Of a stretch of DNA of 15,000 bases, positions 6,701-12,404 are shown in pieces. The notes beneath the pieces are model-generated. The model was not told where the DNA came from. It searched no databases and saw nothing but the letters and a program-made list of their open reading frames with translations. Source of the DNA: Symbiodinium natans (taxonomy: Eukaryota; Sar; Dinophyceae; Suessiales; Symbiodiniaceae); assembly GCA_905221605.1 (NCBI GenBank), contig CAJNDS010000089.1, forward strand, positions 135,001 to 150,000, read 5' to 3'. Positions within the stretch are counted from its first letter, which is position 1; every line of letters starts with the position of its first letter. The translations under genes were made by a program, and so were the position numbers.

Positions 6701-8691
6701 CCAAAAAGAGGCAAAGAGACGCTTCGTCCTTTTTGGAAGGCACAGAGTCGCGAGCTCCAGGAGCTTCGAAAAGGTCTTGCCGACGAGGCGAAGGGTCTCG
6801 CTTCGTGCGCTTCTGGTGCTCATACCTGTATTCTTTCAGATTATGCTTATGCCGAACAGTTTTCGATATACCATGCTTGCAACGATGCCCCGCTGCAGCC
6901 AGAATTTTCATGATTCACCATGGGCGGTGACTATTTCAACGACGACGATGAGCATGGCGGCGGAAAACAGGAGGGCGGGAGGAAGAGGATGAGGAGGGGG
7001 AGGAGGAGGGCGATGAGGAGGAGGGGGAGGAGGAGGGGAAGGAGGGGATCCAGATCAGGACGAATAGGATGCTGAAGGTGGTCTCTGAGGGATGGTGCGG
7101 ATGTGGCCGTGGCTGACTCCATGCTATTTTGATTTCATGCATCAGTCACGGCTGATTTGATGAGGGTATTGATTTTCGGTTTGATGGTTTGGTATGATTG
7201 GCTCATGGTTTCATGTTTTTTTACTCGCTGGTTTACTTAGAACCTGCTGCCGCTGCTGATGCTGCTGACGGTGGTGCTGATGTTTGTGTCTGTGTGACAA
7301 TGCTTAGTTGATGCTCCGTGTTGCTGATATGGGTGTTTACGATAATCAGGGACCCCTAACGTAGCCCACCAAATAGTAGGATTCTCCTATAGCAAGGATC
7401 CCAATAATGTACCCATTGTACCCCTAACATCGCACACACCCCCCCCCCCCCCCATAATTGTTTTGCATTCTGTGCTGGTGGAAGGCTGCCTGCGCGGGGC
7501 TCCGAAGGGAGCTGGATGCCTCCAAACTGCGCCAGGACAGATTTGGGGTTTGGGGTTTGGGGTTTAGGGTTTAGGGTTTAGGGCTTGTGGTGTAGGGTTA
7601 CAAAGCCTCGTCCCGACTCTGAGCCATTCTTGCGGGGACCTTCCAGGAGTCCCTGGAAGCCGAGCAGATTGCAAGGGCCAAGGCTCCGGGCGCTATCCGA
7701 CGTCGCAGGGCTAATTTTACTTGTTGGGCCGAGGGCCGCAGTAATACTGAAAACAAACGTCGCCTGGTTTTGAAATTAAATTTGCAATCTAGAACAGATG
7801 GGGAGACCTGGAAGCTGCCCGTATAGACAACTTAGCCTGGCCGCCGTGATGCAGGTCTGGGATGAGGAACGTACCACCCTGGAGAGAGAGGTCTTCCCAC
7901 GCTCCATGGGAAGGGGCGTGCAAGTGGTTTAGGACTCCTTGTGGCATTCTGCAGCGGCCACACCTCGTCCTCTGCCAATTTGTATTGGTTTCTTGGAGCC
8001 AATGCTGCCCCCCAAACAGATCAGAAGAATAGAGTCTCCGCAGTATCTCCGCAATGACAGCTTTATACCACTTGGCGAGCACAGGCGAGCGAACGGCTAA
8101 TTACAAAGCGTTCACGAACCAAGCTGACTCTAACAACTCAGGGACCACGCCTGCAACACTAATACTTCGTTTACACAAAGCGCTTGCATTGGCGGTATTT
8201 TTGCAGCGCCATGTTACAGTACCCGTCAAGCTTCACTTTGCAAAGCCTCGGATCTTGGCCCATGTGACGTCGCCATGGTGACCATAGAGGCTGGTGATGG
8301 AGGGATAGGAGACTGGCAGTTGAGAAGATTAGGTTCTTGCATGGCCCTCGAAGCCCAAAATGGCTAGTGTTAACTGTAAACTTGTTCGCTCCGCCTCGGC
8401 AGCCGGGCCGACCCGACATATATTCCCCTTTGGTGAGGTCTTCGAGCCCGCCGCCTGGAATGATTCAGCTCCCGGCGCTCCCTGGGGAGGACTGGGCTTC
8501 TCTTGAGCGGAGGGTAAGAGATTTGGGCTGGGCTGGAGCAGGTTTTTGTTTGCCTGGGAGGTCAGTCGACGATATGGGATGCGTGCCGCGATCTGATGCT
8601 GGCAGAGCGTGGGCGTTACCTGCAGGCAAAGAGGGCTTTTGGACAGCGGACCTTGAAGCTCGAGGAACTACGAATACTGGCTGGTTCTTAG
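3662..8691 (+). CDS. Gene B model: multi-exon coiled-coil protein ending at 8691
   Basis: A series of short plus-strand exons between 3662 and 8691 read as charged heptad-like peptides: SLTDLRLAVDGLV, WKDLSAKVAEIQQAL, ERHEVAEIIQKRC, ALSSMQRRLEACE, SRQLEQLEKQ, SRELQELRKGLADE, GLRRELDASKLRQ, ESLEAEQIARAK, EDWASLERR, AKRAFGQRTLKLEELR. Donors include GT, GC and GA types; most acceptors are AG|G. Phase matches at these joins: 3762/3886, 3944/4228, 4323/4362, 5785/5832, 5861/5961, 5987/6238, 6281/6355, 7535/7647 and 8513/8626. The ends of some exons and several joins (4457-5310, 5564-5742, 6437-6740, 7682-8469) are not resolved, so exons are missing or wrong there. The last exon stops with TAG. A cytoskeletal or scaffold role is inferred from the coiled coil only. 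It may be the C-terminal part of gene A, which has the same character and strand. Confidence 0.5.
3779..3866 (+). repeat. Dispersed repeat, copy 1 (inside an intron)
   Basis: It begins gtttacgaaaatcggggacc and ends ggtacccctaatat. A diverged second copy lies at about 7335-7430, begins gtttacgataatcagggacc and ends gtacccctaacat, with a shared middle of the form aaata.taggat. No protein is encoded. Copy 1 almost fills the predicted intron 3763-3885. Confidence 0.6.
3886..3944 (+). CDS. Gene B exon (SAKVAEIQQAL)
   Basis: After the AG at 3884-3885 the frame needs two bases to complete a codon, matching the phase-1 end of the previous exon. It reads DTVASWKDLSAKVAEIQQAL and ends CTG|GTCAGC in phase 0. 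A different acceptor at 3875 would keep the same frame but not the same phase. Confidence 0.45.
4228..4323 (+). CDS. Gene B exon (ETIKTVKDGD)
   Basis: A long pyrimidine run precedes gggttttgcag|GAA. The frame is open for 32 codons, starting ETIKTVKDGDPIPQR and ending at FE before GAG|GTTGCT, phase 0 at both ends. An earlier donor at 4274 is also possible. The resulting intron to the next exon is only 38 nt, which is very short. Confidence 0.45.
4362..4457 (+). CDS. Gene B exon (ERHEVAEIIQKRC), 3' end uncertain
   Basis: Follows tttctgcccag| and reads ESFDGYSQSSVERHEV, then AEIIQKRCAQLQALEQ, in phase 0. The helical character is lost after about 4457, while a different frame (GLSSALSDLRAQMEALL, 4486-4543) becomes coiled-coil-like. 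A GC donor near TGC|GCACAG would join the two in phase, but through a very short intron. Confidence 0.4.
4486..4543 (+). CDS. Gene B candidate exon (SALSDLRAQMEAL)
   Basis: Acceptor gcctacgcag|GGC. The peptide GLSSALSDLRAQMEALL is heptad-like and ends at a donor CTTC|GTGGGT in phase 1. It overlaps the open frame of the preceding exon, so at most one reading is right at each base. Confidence 0.35.
4544..5184 (+). other. Mostly non-coding stretch with one possible micro-exon
   Basis: At 4824-4859 the run ggctaag|GTGGCC...GCGCAG|GTCCCT reads VARQQSQQELAQ, a plausible 36-nt exon. The rest holds a near-perfect palindrome (GCATAC-T-GTATGC, 4654-4666) inside ctgcat...atgcag, and a short GTTGTGTGG-type repeat near 4985-5015. 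I see no other exon with good borders. Confidence 0.3.
5185..5248 (+). CDS. Gene B candidate exon (RLFEMLASKLEAKGALQ)
   Basis: Acceptor ttggtgtgtctcag|G. After one base the frame reads HSHRLFEMLASKLEAKGALQT. A GA donor (ACG|GACTGC) would end it in phase 0, fitting the next exon. The donor is weakly defined. Confidence 0.4.
5310..5396 (+). CDS. Gene B candidate exon (ALSSMQRRLEACE)
   Basis: Acceptor acatgcgag|GTG; the phase 0 reading is VTTSTLDALSSMQRRLEACE, then HVLDVFRF and TGA at 5394-5396. Splicing at CAT|GTTCTG or GAT|GTGTTT would avoid the stop and keep phase 0. If the TGA is used, gene B would split in two here. Confidence 0.45.
   Translation: MTTSTLDALSSMQRRLEACEHVLDVFRF
5536..5564 (+). 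CDS. Gene B candidate micro-exon (SLQSNARYQR)
   Basis: Bounded by gcgggttgcag| and AAAG|GTTGTG, reading SLQSNARYQ plus two bases. A second acceptor, ccttgcag| at 5544, lies inside it. The frame remains open much further, to 5775, so a longer exon is also possible. Confidence 0.3.
5742..5785 (+). CDS. Gene B exon (TACQSTCETLM)
   Basis: Acceptor aaagccttgcag| and donor ATG|GTGAGA. Two leading bases are followed by HRRTACQSTCETLM, ending in phase 0. The next intron is only 46 nt. Confidence 0.4.
5832..5861 (+). CDS. Gene B exon (SRQLEQLEKQ)
   Basis: Acceptor tcttgtcgcag|AGC and a GC donor CAG|GCAGGC. Ten codons read SRQLEQLEKQ, a clean heptad. An alternative partner exon starts at 5906 after ctaacgtttacattccag and stays open to 6166 with several Cys. 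The coiled-coil route to 5961 fits the neighbours better. Confidence 0.45.
5961..5987 (+). CDS. Gene B candidate micro-exon (VLAQQQASQ)
   Basis: Acceptor ctctgaag|GTA and GC donor CAG|GCCGTG, phase 0 on both sides. It lies just after a hairpin (5915-5940, ten of eleven pairs). The 5906-6155 alternative overlaps it in another frame. Confidence 0.3.
6238..6281 (+). CDS. Gene B candidate exon (ELRTGLMCVKSCGL)
   Basis: Bounded by gttttctccag| and AT|GTGAGT, both strong. The phase 0 reading is ELRTGLMCVKSCGL, leaving two bases. In phase 1 the same exon reads APHRADVCQILRTD and would fit the alternative exon 5906-6155 (donor C|GTGAGT). The exon borders are therefore better supported than the frame. 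Confidence 0.5.
6355..6437 (+). CDS. Gene B candidate exon (SSDRMARLMQLFTTLL)
   Basis: Acceptor gcttctgcggccag|. After one base it reads KQGLSSDRMARLMQLFTTLL, an amphipathic helix, to a possible donor C|GTACAG. The phase fits the previous exon. A rival frame (KAGSVQRSYGALDAAF) is open for 49 codons to 6501. Confidence 0.4.
6740..6787 (+). CDS. Gene B exon (SRELQELRKGLADE)
   Basis: Acceptor cctttttggaag|GCA, phase 0. It reads AQSRELQELRKGLADEAKG. A GC donor GAG|GCGAAG would end it in phase 0. The motif resembles RLQELARGLG of gene A, in line with the idea of one gene or related genes. Confidence 0.5.
6962..7048 (+). repeat. Purine tract (GGA/GAG/AGG) readable in all frames
   Basis: Nearly uninterrupted G/A over about 87 nt. 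From ATG 6920, in a strong CACCATGG context, the frame reads MGGDYFNDDDEHGGGK, then an Arg-rich run, 51 codons to TGA 7073-7075. A second frame gives Glu/Gly/Asp-rich protein up to CTGAAG|GTGGTC. The third, antisense, gives a Pro/Ser/Leu run. Which, if any, is translated is unknown. Confidence 0.6.
7335..7430 (+). repeat. Dispersed repeat, copy 2
   Basis: Diverged copy of the element at 3779-3866, about 10 nt longer, with an apparent duplication of the gtacccattgtaccccta portion. It is followed by (CA)n and a run of 15 C at 7439-7453. Confidence 0.6.
7485..7535 (+). CDS. Gene B exon (GLRRELDASKLRQ)
   Basis: Acceptor gctggtggaag|GCT; the phase 0 reading is AACAGLRRELDASKLRQ. It ends CAG|GACAGA, a GA donor. 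The next 111 nt hold the telomere-like heptads and end cttccag|GAG, also phase 0. Confidence 0.55.
7542..7583 (+). repeat. Internal telomere-like heptads: three TTTGGGG then three TTTAGGG
   Basis: Six perfect 7-nt units in a row, then degraded traces (gggcttgtggtgtagggtt) to 7597. TTTAGGG is the common plant/algal telomere unit. The array lies inside the predicted GA-AG intron 7536-7646, not at a chromosome end. Confidence 0.85.
7647..7682 (+). CDS. Gene B exon (ESLEAEQIARAK)
   Basis: Acceptor gaccttccag|GAG; reads ESLEAEQIARAK and ends AAG|GCTCCG, a GC donor, phase 0. The frame stays open past the donor (APGAIRRRR), so the exon could be longer. Confidence 0.5.
7683..8468. other. Stretch without a firm exon
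   Basis: Two readings compete near 8043. On the plus strand tctccgcag|TATCTCCGC reads YLRNDSFIPLGEHRR. On the minus strand a 97-codon frame (8082-7789) includes YKAVIAEILRRLYSSDLFGG. Neither has a clear partner exon. If gene B runs through, at least one exon may be hidden here. Confidence 0.3.
8469..8513 (+). CDS. Gene B exon (EDWASLERR)
   Basis: Acceptor gaatgattcag|CTC and strong donor AGG|GTAAGA. Fifteen codons read LPALPGEDWASLERR in phase 0. The following 112-nt intron is GT-AG. Confidence 0.55.
8626..8691 (+). CDS. Gene B terminal exon (AKRAFGQRTLKLEELR, stop)
   Basis: Acceptor gttacctgcag|GCA, phase 0. It reads AKRAFGQRTLKLEELRILAG, S, then TAG at 8689-8691. A foldback repeat starts within a few bases of the stop, consistent with the start of intergenic DNA. 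Confidence 0.55.
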   Translation, partial: AKRAFGQRTLKLEELRILAGS

Positions 8692-8698
8692 TAGAATG

Positions 8699-8741
8699 AG
8701 GGCCCTATATAATCCCTTAAAGGGTGTTTATAGGGCTCAAT
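8699..8741 (+). repeat. Foldback element / imperfect palindrome
   Basis: ccctatataatccctt is followed by aaagggtgtttataggg, which pairs with it apart from a short internal mismatch; the flanking gag.gg and ctc also pair. It looks like a small MITE-type element or a terminator-like hairpin between genes B and C. Confidence 0.6.
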
Positions 8742-8810
8742 GGGGCTCAGTCCCTCCTAAGAACCAGGGGGATACGTTGCTGTTGCTGCTAGGCAGCCCC
8801 ATGTTGCAAG

Positions 8811-9212
8811 CACCCTCACAGCTCGGCCAGCCCAAGCACCGCAAGCCCCGGCGCCGCATCTATGACCTCGCTGCTACAAGCTCTGCGGCAGGCAGAGCTC
8901 AAGACTTGATTTTGACTGGTGGAGCGCTTGTGAGCCGGAAGAGATTGTTGCACCCATGTCGGATAAAGTCGCCTCTCCTTTCAGCTGGGACTTGCGCACA
9001 ACTTTCATCTCAGCTTCGGCAGCACAAATCCATCTCTGAAGCAGCTTCCCGCGAATATTCTAAGCATCCATCTGGCGGTTGCTATCAGGGATATCCGGCT
9101 GTCCACGCCAGGCGAGGAGCGGAGACAGCCCGCCGACCCCAAGGCACGCAATGCCACGCTGCGCCGAATGCCGCAGCAGTGGGCCAAGCACTGTCACATG
9201 AGGGCGCTGAGG
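8811..9212 (+). CDS. Gene C model: two exons of an unrecognised protein
   Basis: Exon 8811-8891 reads HPHSSASPSTASPGAAS, then MTSLLQALRQ, and ends CAG|GCAGAG (GC donor). Exon 8985-9212 follows ctcctttcag| and is open for 76 codons: LGLAHNFHLSFGSTNPS, LKQLPANILSIHLAVAIRD, IRLSTPGEERRQPADPK, ARNATLRRMPQQWAKH, CHMRALR, then donor AGG|GTGTGG. Both exons are in phase 0, so they join directly. A different frame over 9014-9064 (LRQHKSISEAASREYSK) looks attractive but fails downstream. I do not recognise the protein. Its start and later exons are unknown; the next 250 nt are C-rich repeat, so it may end soon or continue after that. The ATG at 8862 could be its start. Confidence 0.5.
8985..9212 (+). 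CDS. Gene C main exon (76 open codons)
   Basis: Good acceptor with pyrimidines (cctctcctttcag) and donor GG|GTGTGG. The frame has balanced, globular-type composition (PSLKQLPANILSIHLAVAI) unlike the coiled coils of gene B. This suggests a separate gene. There is no ATG near its start, so it must be an internal exon. Confidence 0.5.
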
Positions 9213-9244
9213 GTGTGGGGACAGTGGGGACGTTGGTGCCAGTT

Positions 9245-9480
9245 GTGGTGCACTTAATGGCCCTCCCCACTGGACCACCCCTACACGACCCCTGCACCAC
9301 CCCTAGAACCATTCAGCCACCCCTAGACCACCTAACCACTAGACATTTTTAGGCCGCCACGTACACCACACAACAACCACGCCCTCGCCCCTGCGCCTGC
9401 ACCACCGCAAGTCCACTCCTAGACCCCTTCACCACGAATGCCGGACCCGACACCACCCCTACACCAGCCCTCACCACATT
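9245..9480 (+). repeat. C-rich degenerate minisatellite
   Basis: Irregular copies of a CCACCCCTAGACCA / CACCCCTACACC-like unit, about 10-20 nt apart, from actggaccacccctacacg to cagccctcaccac. G is scarce on this strand. Confidence 0.7.
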
Positions 9481-9600
9481 GGGGTTTCGTGGTCCAGGTG
9501 AGTGGGGGTGGCAGGGGTGGGGTAGTGCGCAGGTAAGATCGGGAGTGGGGCCGGAGGTAGGGGTACGGGTCCTGGTTGTCCCCCTGTTTGAACTGGCCTT
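9481..9600 (+). repeat. G-rich stretch, roughly complementary to the preceding array
   Basis: Contains gtgagtgggggtggcagggg and ggaggtaggggtacggg. It resembles the reverse complement of the 9430-9480 portion, so the two sides form a loose inverted repeat centred near 9480-9500. Confidence 0.5.
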
Positions 9601-9805
9601 GGCGGCCGGACCCGATTCCGATGGAGGTAGCCTAAAATGTCTGTTAGGTATTTAAATAAAATCCACACATGTTTTGTTTGTTGTTTGGGGTTGTGCTACT
9701 GCTGGTTCTTTTTCTAGGAGTTTGTGTGTGCGTGTGTTAAAGCAAATTTGGAGTTTCATGCCCCGACACGTAGCAACCTACGTGTCTGGAGATGAATGTT
9801 GTACT

Positions 9806-9885
9806 TCAGAGCACCATTCCTCGTAATTTCCAGCATCTGCAGTGGCAAACAACTCGAATTTCTGTGGCTACTGAGTCAGCTCGGC
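9806..9885 (-). CDS. Gene D terminal exon (VVCHCRCW, stop)
   Basis: Acceptor ctttgctcaag|GC, completing a Gly codon left by the previous exon, then RADSVATEIRVVCHCRCWKL, RGMVL and TGA at 9808-9806. The intron before it is 90 nt. The extra C-x-C-x-C group supports the same metal-binding theme. Confidence 0.45.
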
Positions 9886-11101
9886 CTTGAGCAAAGGTGG
9901 CCTGCACCAACTTTCGACAGCTCGGCGTTCAAGGCTGCCAGAATCAAAGGGTGTTTCGCAGTCCTCAGGGTTTACCGGCTTCTGAGGTTGGAGTGGGAGC
10001 ATTGCCGGACTGAGGTTGGAAAGGCTTTGGCTGGATGAAGTTCCATGACTTTCCGCATGTGTCGATGCCGCAGGCCTTGCACTTGCAGCTGCCGCCTGGC
10101 TCTCGGTGTCGAGCGCACACCAATGACTCATCATTGCTGTCTGCCTCACATGAGTGTGGTGAAGCAGACCGCGTCCCCCTGGAGAACCCCCCTTGCTCCT
10201 TGGCGAGTCTCCAGGTCGGACCCCATTCCGCCCCAACCTTCCGCACATGGGCGGCTGGACGGAAATGGGGAGGCCAACCTCTGCCACCGGAGATCTCTCT
10301 CTGTTGCTGTCTTCAGTGCTCTTCCGTGGTCGTGGCTTGTGAGCCATGCGGAGTTGATAAGCAGTTCTGGTAGATGAGATTCCAAGACCAGCTTTGTGCT
10401 CGTGCGATTCATGCTGCTGCCGCGGGGGCTCAAAGCTGAGTGATCGATGCATGCGCAGTGAGGCTTGCGCCAGGGCCTCTGTCAGCACTCTTCTCAAGAA
10501 AGTCGCAACCATGACTCTGCTCACGAATCGTGCTTCCGAGGCATGCCAAGAACATGACCGCAAAGCTGCCCGGCTGGGATTCAGACGAGTGACCTGCTGA
10601 CCCTGTTCTGTCGGACAGATGGAGCTTTAAGTTGGATAGTCGACTTGTCGGGGAGACGGATGCTTCAGACCACTTCAGCTCCAAGACAATGAGGCCTCCG
10701 AAGTCCAAGGGCGCTACAGATGAGGCGCCTGGACTTTTGCTGAGCAAGGATGGAGGAAGAGACTTGCAGAGAAATGCCCTGCCCTGGTCCTCATATATGT
10801 CTATGCTCCCCTCTGCCCGTGTATGGCACTCTTACGTAGGTGCTGTACTGCTGGACAGCACACTTGTATCAACTTGGGGCTGTGTGCATGGCGTCAGGCG
10901 TCGCCGTCCCAGCTGTTGACGCCAGGCGGAATGCATCTGGAAGAGTCCGGAAGCATCTTTCTGCTCACACTGCTATGCATTGCGAGACCTGCACCTCAGT
11001 CGATTCCCCGAAGCTTTGAAGTTTCAGAAGCTGCCCTCGCCGTTGCAGCCTCTGAGCTGTTCCTTGCGCTTAGCTTGACCCTTGCCAGGCGGCTCTCCTG
11101 C
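9806..11101 (-). CDS. Gene D model: minus-strand gene with Ser/Arg-rich and Cys/His-rich C-terminus
   Basis: Six exons are read on the minus strand: 11101-about 11039, 10972-10836, 10739-10525, 10478-10279, 10198-9976 and 9885-9806. Phases agree at 10836/10739, 10525/10478, 10279/10198 and 9976/9885. Donors are GTAAGA, GTGAGC, GTTGGC and GTAAAC. In order the product has a basic start, a mixed segment (VAPLDFGGLIVLELKWSEAS), an Arg/Ser/His-rich segment (HKPRPRKSTEDSNRERS) and a Cys/His cluster (VCARHREPGG, CKCKACGIDTCGKSW), and it ends with VVCHCRCWKLRGMVL and TGA. The cluster could bind zinc, but I cannot name the family. The 5' end runs toward the AT-rich block and is not found. The opposite strand has two rival short exons at 9843 and 9969, so certainty is moderate. 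Confidence 0.5.
9976..10198 (-). CDS. Gene D exon with Cys/His cluster
   Basis: Acceptor gactcgccaag|GAG in phase 0, reading EQGGFSRGTRSASPHSCEAD, SNDESLVCARHREPGGS, CKCKACGIDTCGKSWNFI, QPKPFQPQSGNAPTPTSEA, then one base before GTAAAC. Cysteines spaced C-x-C-x2-C-x4-C with a nearby C-x2-H suggest metal binding. A later acceptor at 10179 is possible. Confidence 0.5.
10279..10478 (-). CDS. Gene D exon (Arg/Ser/His-rich)
   Basis: Acceptor gtgctgacag|AG, then 66 codons: ALAQASLRMHRSLSFEPPR, QQHESHEHK, AYQLRMAHKPRPRKSTED, ending PVAE before GAG|GTTGGC. It lies in a 231-codon open frame on this strand. Disordered, possibly phosphorylated or RNA-binding in character; this is an inference from composition. 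Confidence 0.5.
10525..10739 (-). CDS. Gene D exon (FGGLIVLELKW)
   Basis: Acceptor ccttgctcag|C, then 71 codons beginning KSPGASSVAPLDFGG and ending at STI plus one base before GTGAGC. A moderately hydrophobic MFLACLG segment is near its end. The following intron is 46 nt. Confidence 0.45.
10836..10972 (-). CDS. Gene D exon (MHSAWRQQLGRRRL)
   Basis: Acceptor gcaatgcatag|CAG, 45 codons reading QCEQKDASGLFQMHSAWR and onward to VLSSSTAP, then two bases before the strong donor CTAC|GTAAGA. Phase 2 at the end fits the next exon, which starts with one base. Confidence 0.45.
11039..11101 (-). CDS. Gene D candidate upstream exon (GEPPGKGQAKRKEQL)
   Basis: On the minus strand, gttccag|GCA is followed by AGEPPGKGQAKRKEQLRGCN in phase 0; a stop follows about five codons beyond the assumed GA donor. 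The exon end is a guess. Confidence 0.3.
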
Positions 11102-11119
11102 CTGGAACTTGGACCTTGC

Positions 11120-12350
11120 AGGAAAAATCGCAACAGACATTGGGTAAACAAAGACAGATTGCAAGATCATGGAACAACTAAGTTAACAGAAGATGGCTTA
11201 ACATTGTATGAAAGTAGTGTGTAGACTGTGTTGACAGTGTATCGCATCGCTATGAGCTCTTGGGGTTCGTGAAGTCTAACACAGTAGAGCATATCGCCCA
11301 GAAGTATCAGGGTCGCCCATCATCCCAAGCATTGATTGGATGAAGGCAAGAAGTGGAAGTATTGTGATACATTCAACAGCACTACCACAAGAACATGTGC
11401 AATTCGTTTGAAAGTCAGGTTTGTTCATAACTTGTTTTAGATGAACAGAAGAGGACGCTGTGGGAACCTATTCTTTTCGCATGATATTTTGAAACGCGGG
11501 ACCCAATATTAAAATATGTGATGTTTTAACAGTCCTCCCTAGATGAAATAGGTGCAACGGCTCATGACTTTTTATGTTGATAAGATTGTGGTGTGCTTCT
11601 TCAGATGCTTGAATAGTATGAACAAGTAGAGCGAAAGTTCAAGTCCTGAACTAAAGGTATTCGTCGCAAAGTTTATTAAGACTTGTTGTTTAACATGTTG
11701 AATCAACAACTTTTATGTAGTAGTATGAGTGATATGGGTGGAATACTACACCAATGAAGCGTATAAGTAGCCAAAAGATATGAGCTAAGTTGGAACTAAC
11801 TGACAAGAAAGCTTGATAGTTTTTTCAGAAAGCCTCGACAAGTGAGTAAAATGTATAAGAGACAAAACGGTATGCTTGAATGAATTGAATAAGGGGCAAA
11901 ATCAGGTTTCCAAAGCCTGATACCTCAGCATCTTATGAAATACAATGAAATACAATGTAATGCAGGTGATGAGGCCTATTGTAGAAGAACACTTTTTACA
12001 AACGACAAACATGCGGTGTATATTTCAAATAGTAATGAGCAAGAGCAACGAACACCGAACATCCGCTGAAATATCTACAGTCAACGAAGACTTGAATATG
12101 AGCAGGGATGAGGTACCTGGTGTGCAATATACTGAAATCTGTTCAACTATGGTTTATGTAAGGAACGGAATGCTAATTGAAATGGTCGATGCGAGGTATT
12201 AGACAGTGAGACGAGCGGGAGAAGATAGAAAACAAGGAGCCTGAGAATTAGCAACACTTTCTACGATACTGAATGACAAGCATGAATAATCACGTTTTAC
12301 AAATTATTTGTTTCCAACTAAGGGATACGAACTTTGCGATGTTTCTACCA
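11120..12350. other. AT-rich island without a recognised gene
   Basis: Base composition drops to roughly 33-42 percent GC (20 of 60 bases at 11641-11700), against more than 50 percent on both sides. The only longer frame is 11945-12202 (85 codons, KYNVMQVMRPIVEEHFLQTT at its start), with no family I know. A 10-nt tandem repeat (tgaaatacaa twice) lies near 11936. No tRNA, rRNA or reverse transcriptase motif was seen. Confidence 0.65.
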
Positions 12351-12404
12351 GGTGGGCTTACCCCAGATCTAGTCAAGAAATGGTCGAGGGTGGGATGTTG
12401 CTGA

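Noticed and set aside
9014-9064. Coiled-coil-like exon LRQHKSISEAASREYSK
   Set aside because: Joining it onward would need a 25-nt intron. The 76-codon frame from 8985 explains the same DNA better.
9843-10038. Plus-strand exon pair KQLEFLWLLSQLGLEQR / VYRLLRLEWEHCRTEVG with a stop
   Set aside because: Phase-consistent, but the overlapping minus-strand gene D exons have better donors, a Cys/His motif and more linked exons. Only one can be right, and I prefer the minus strand.
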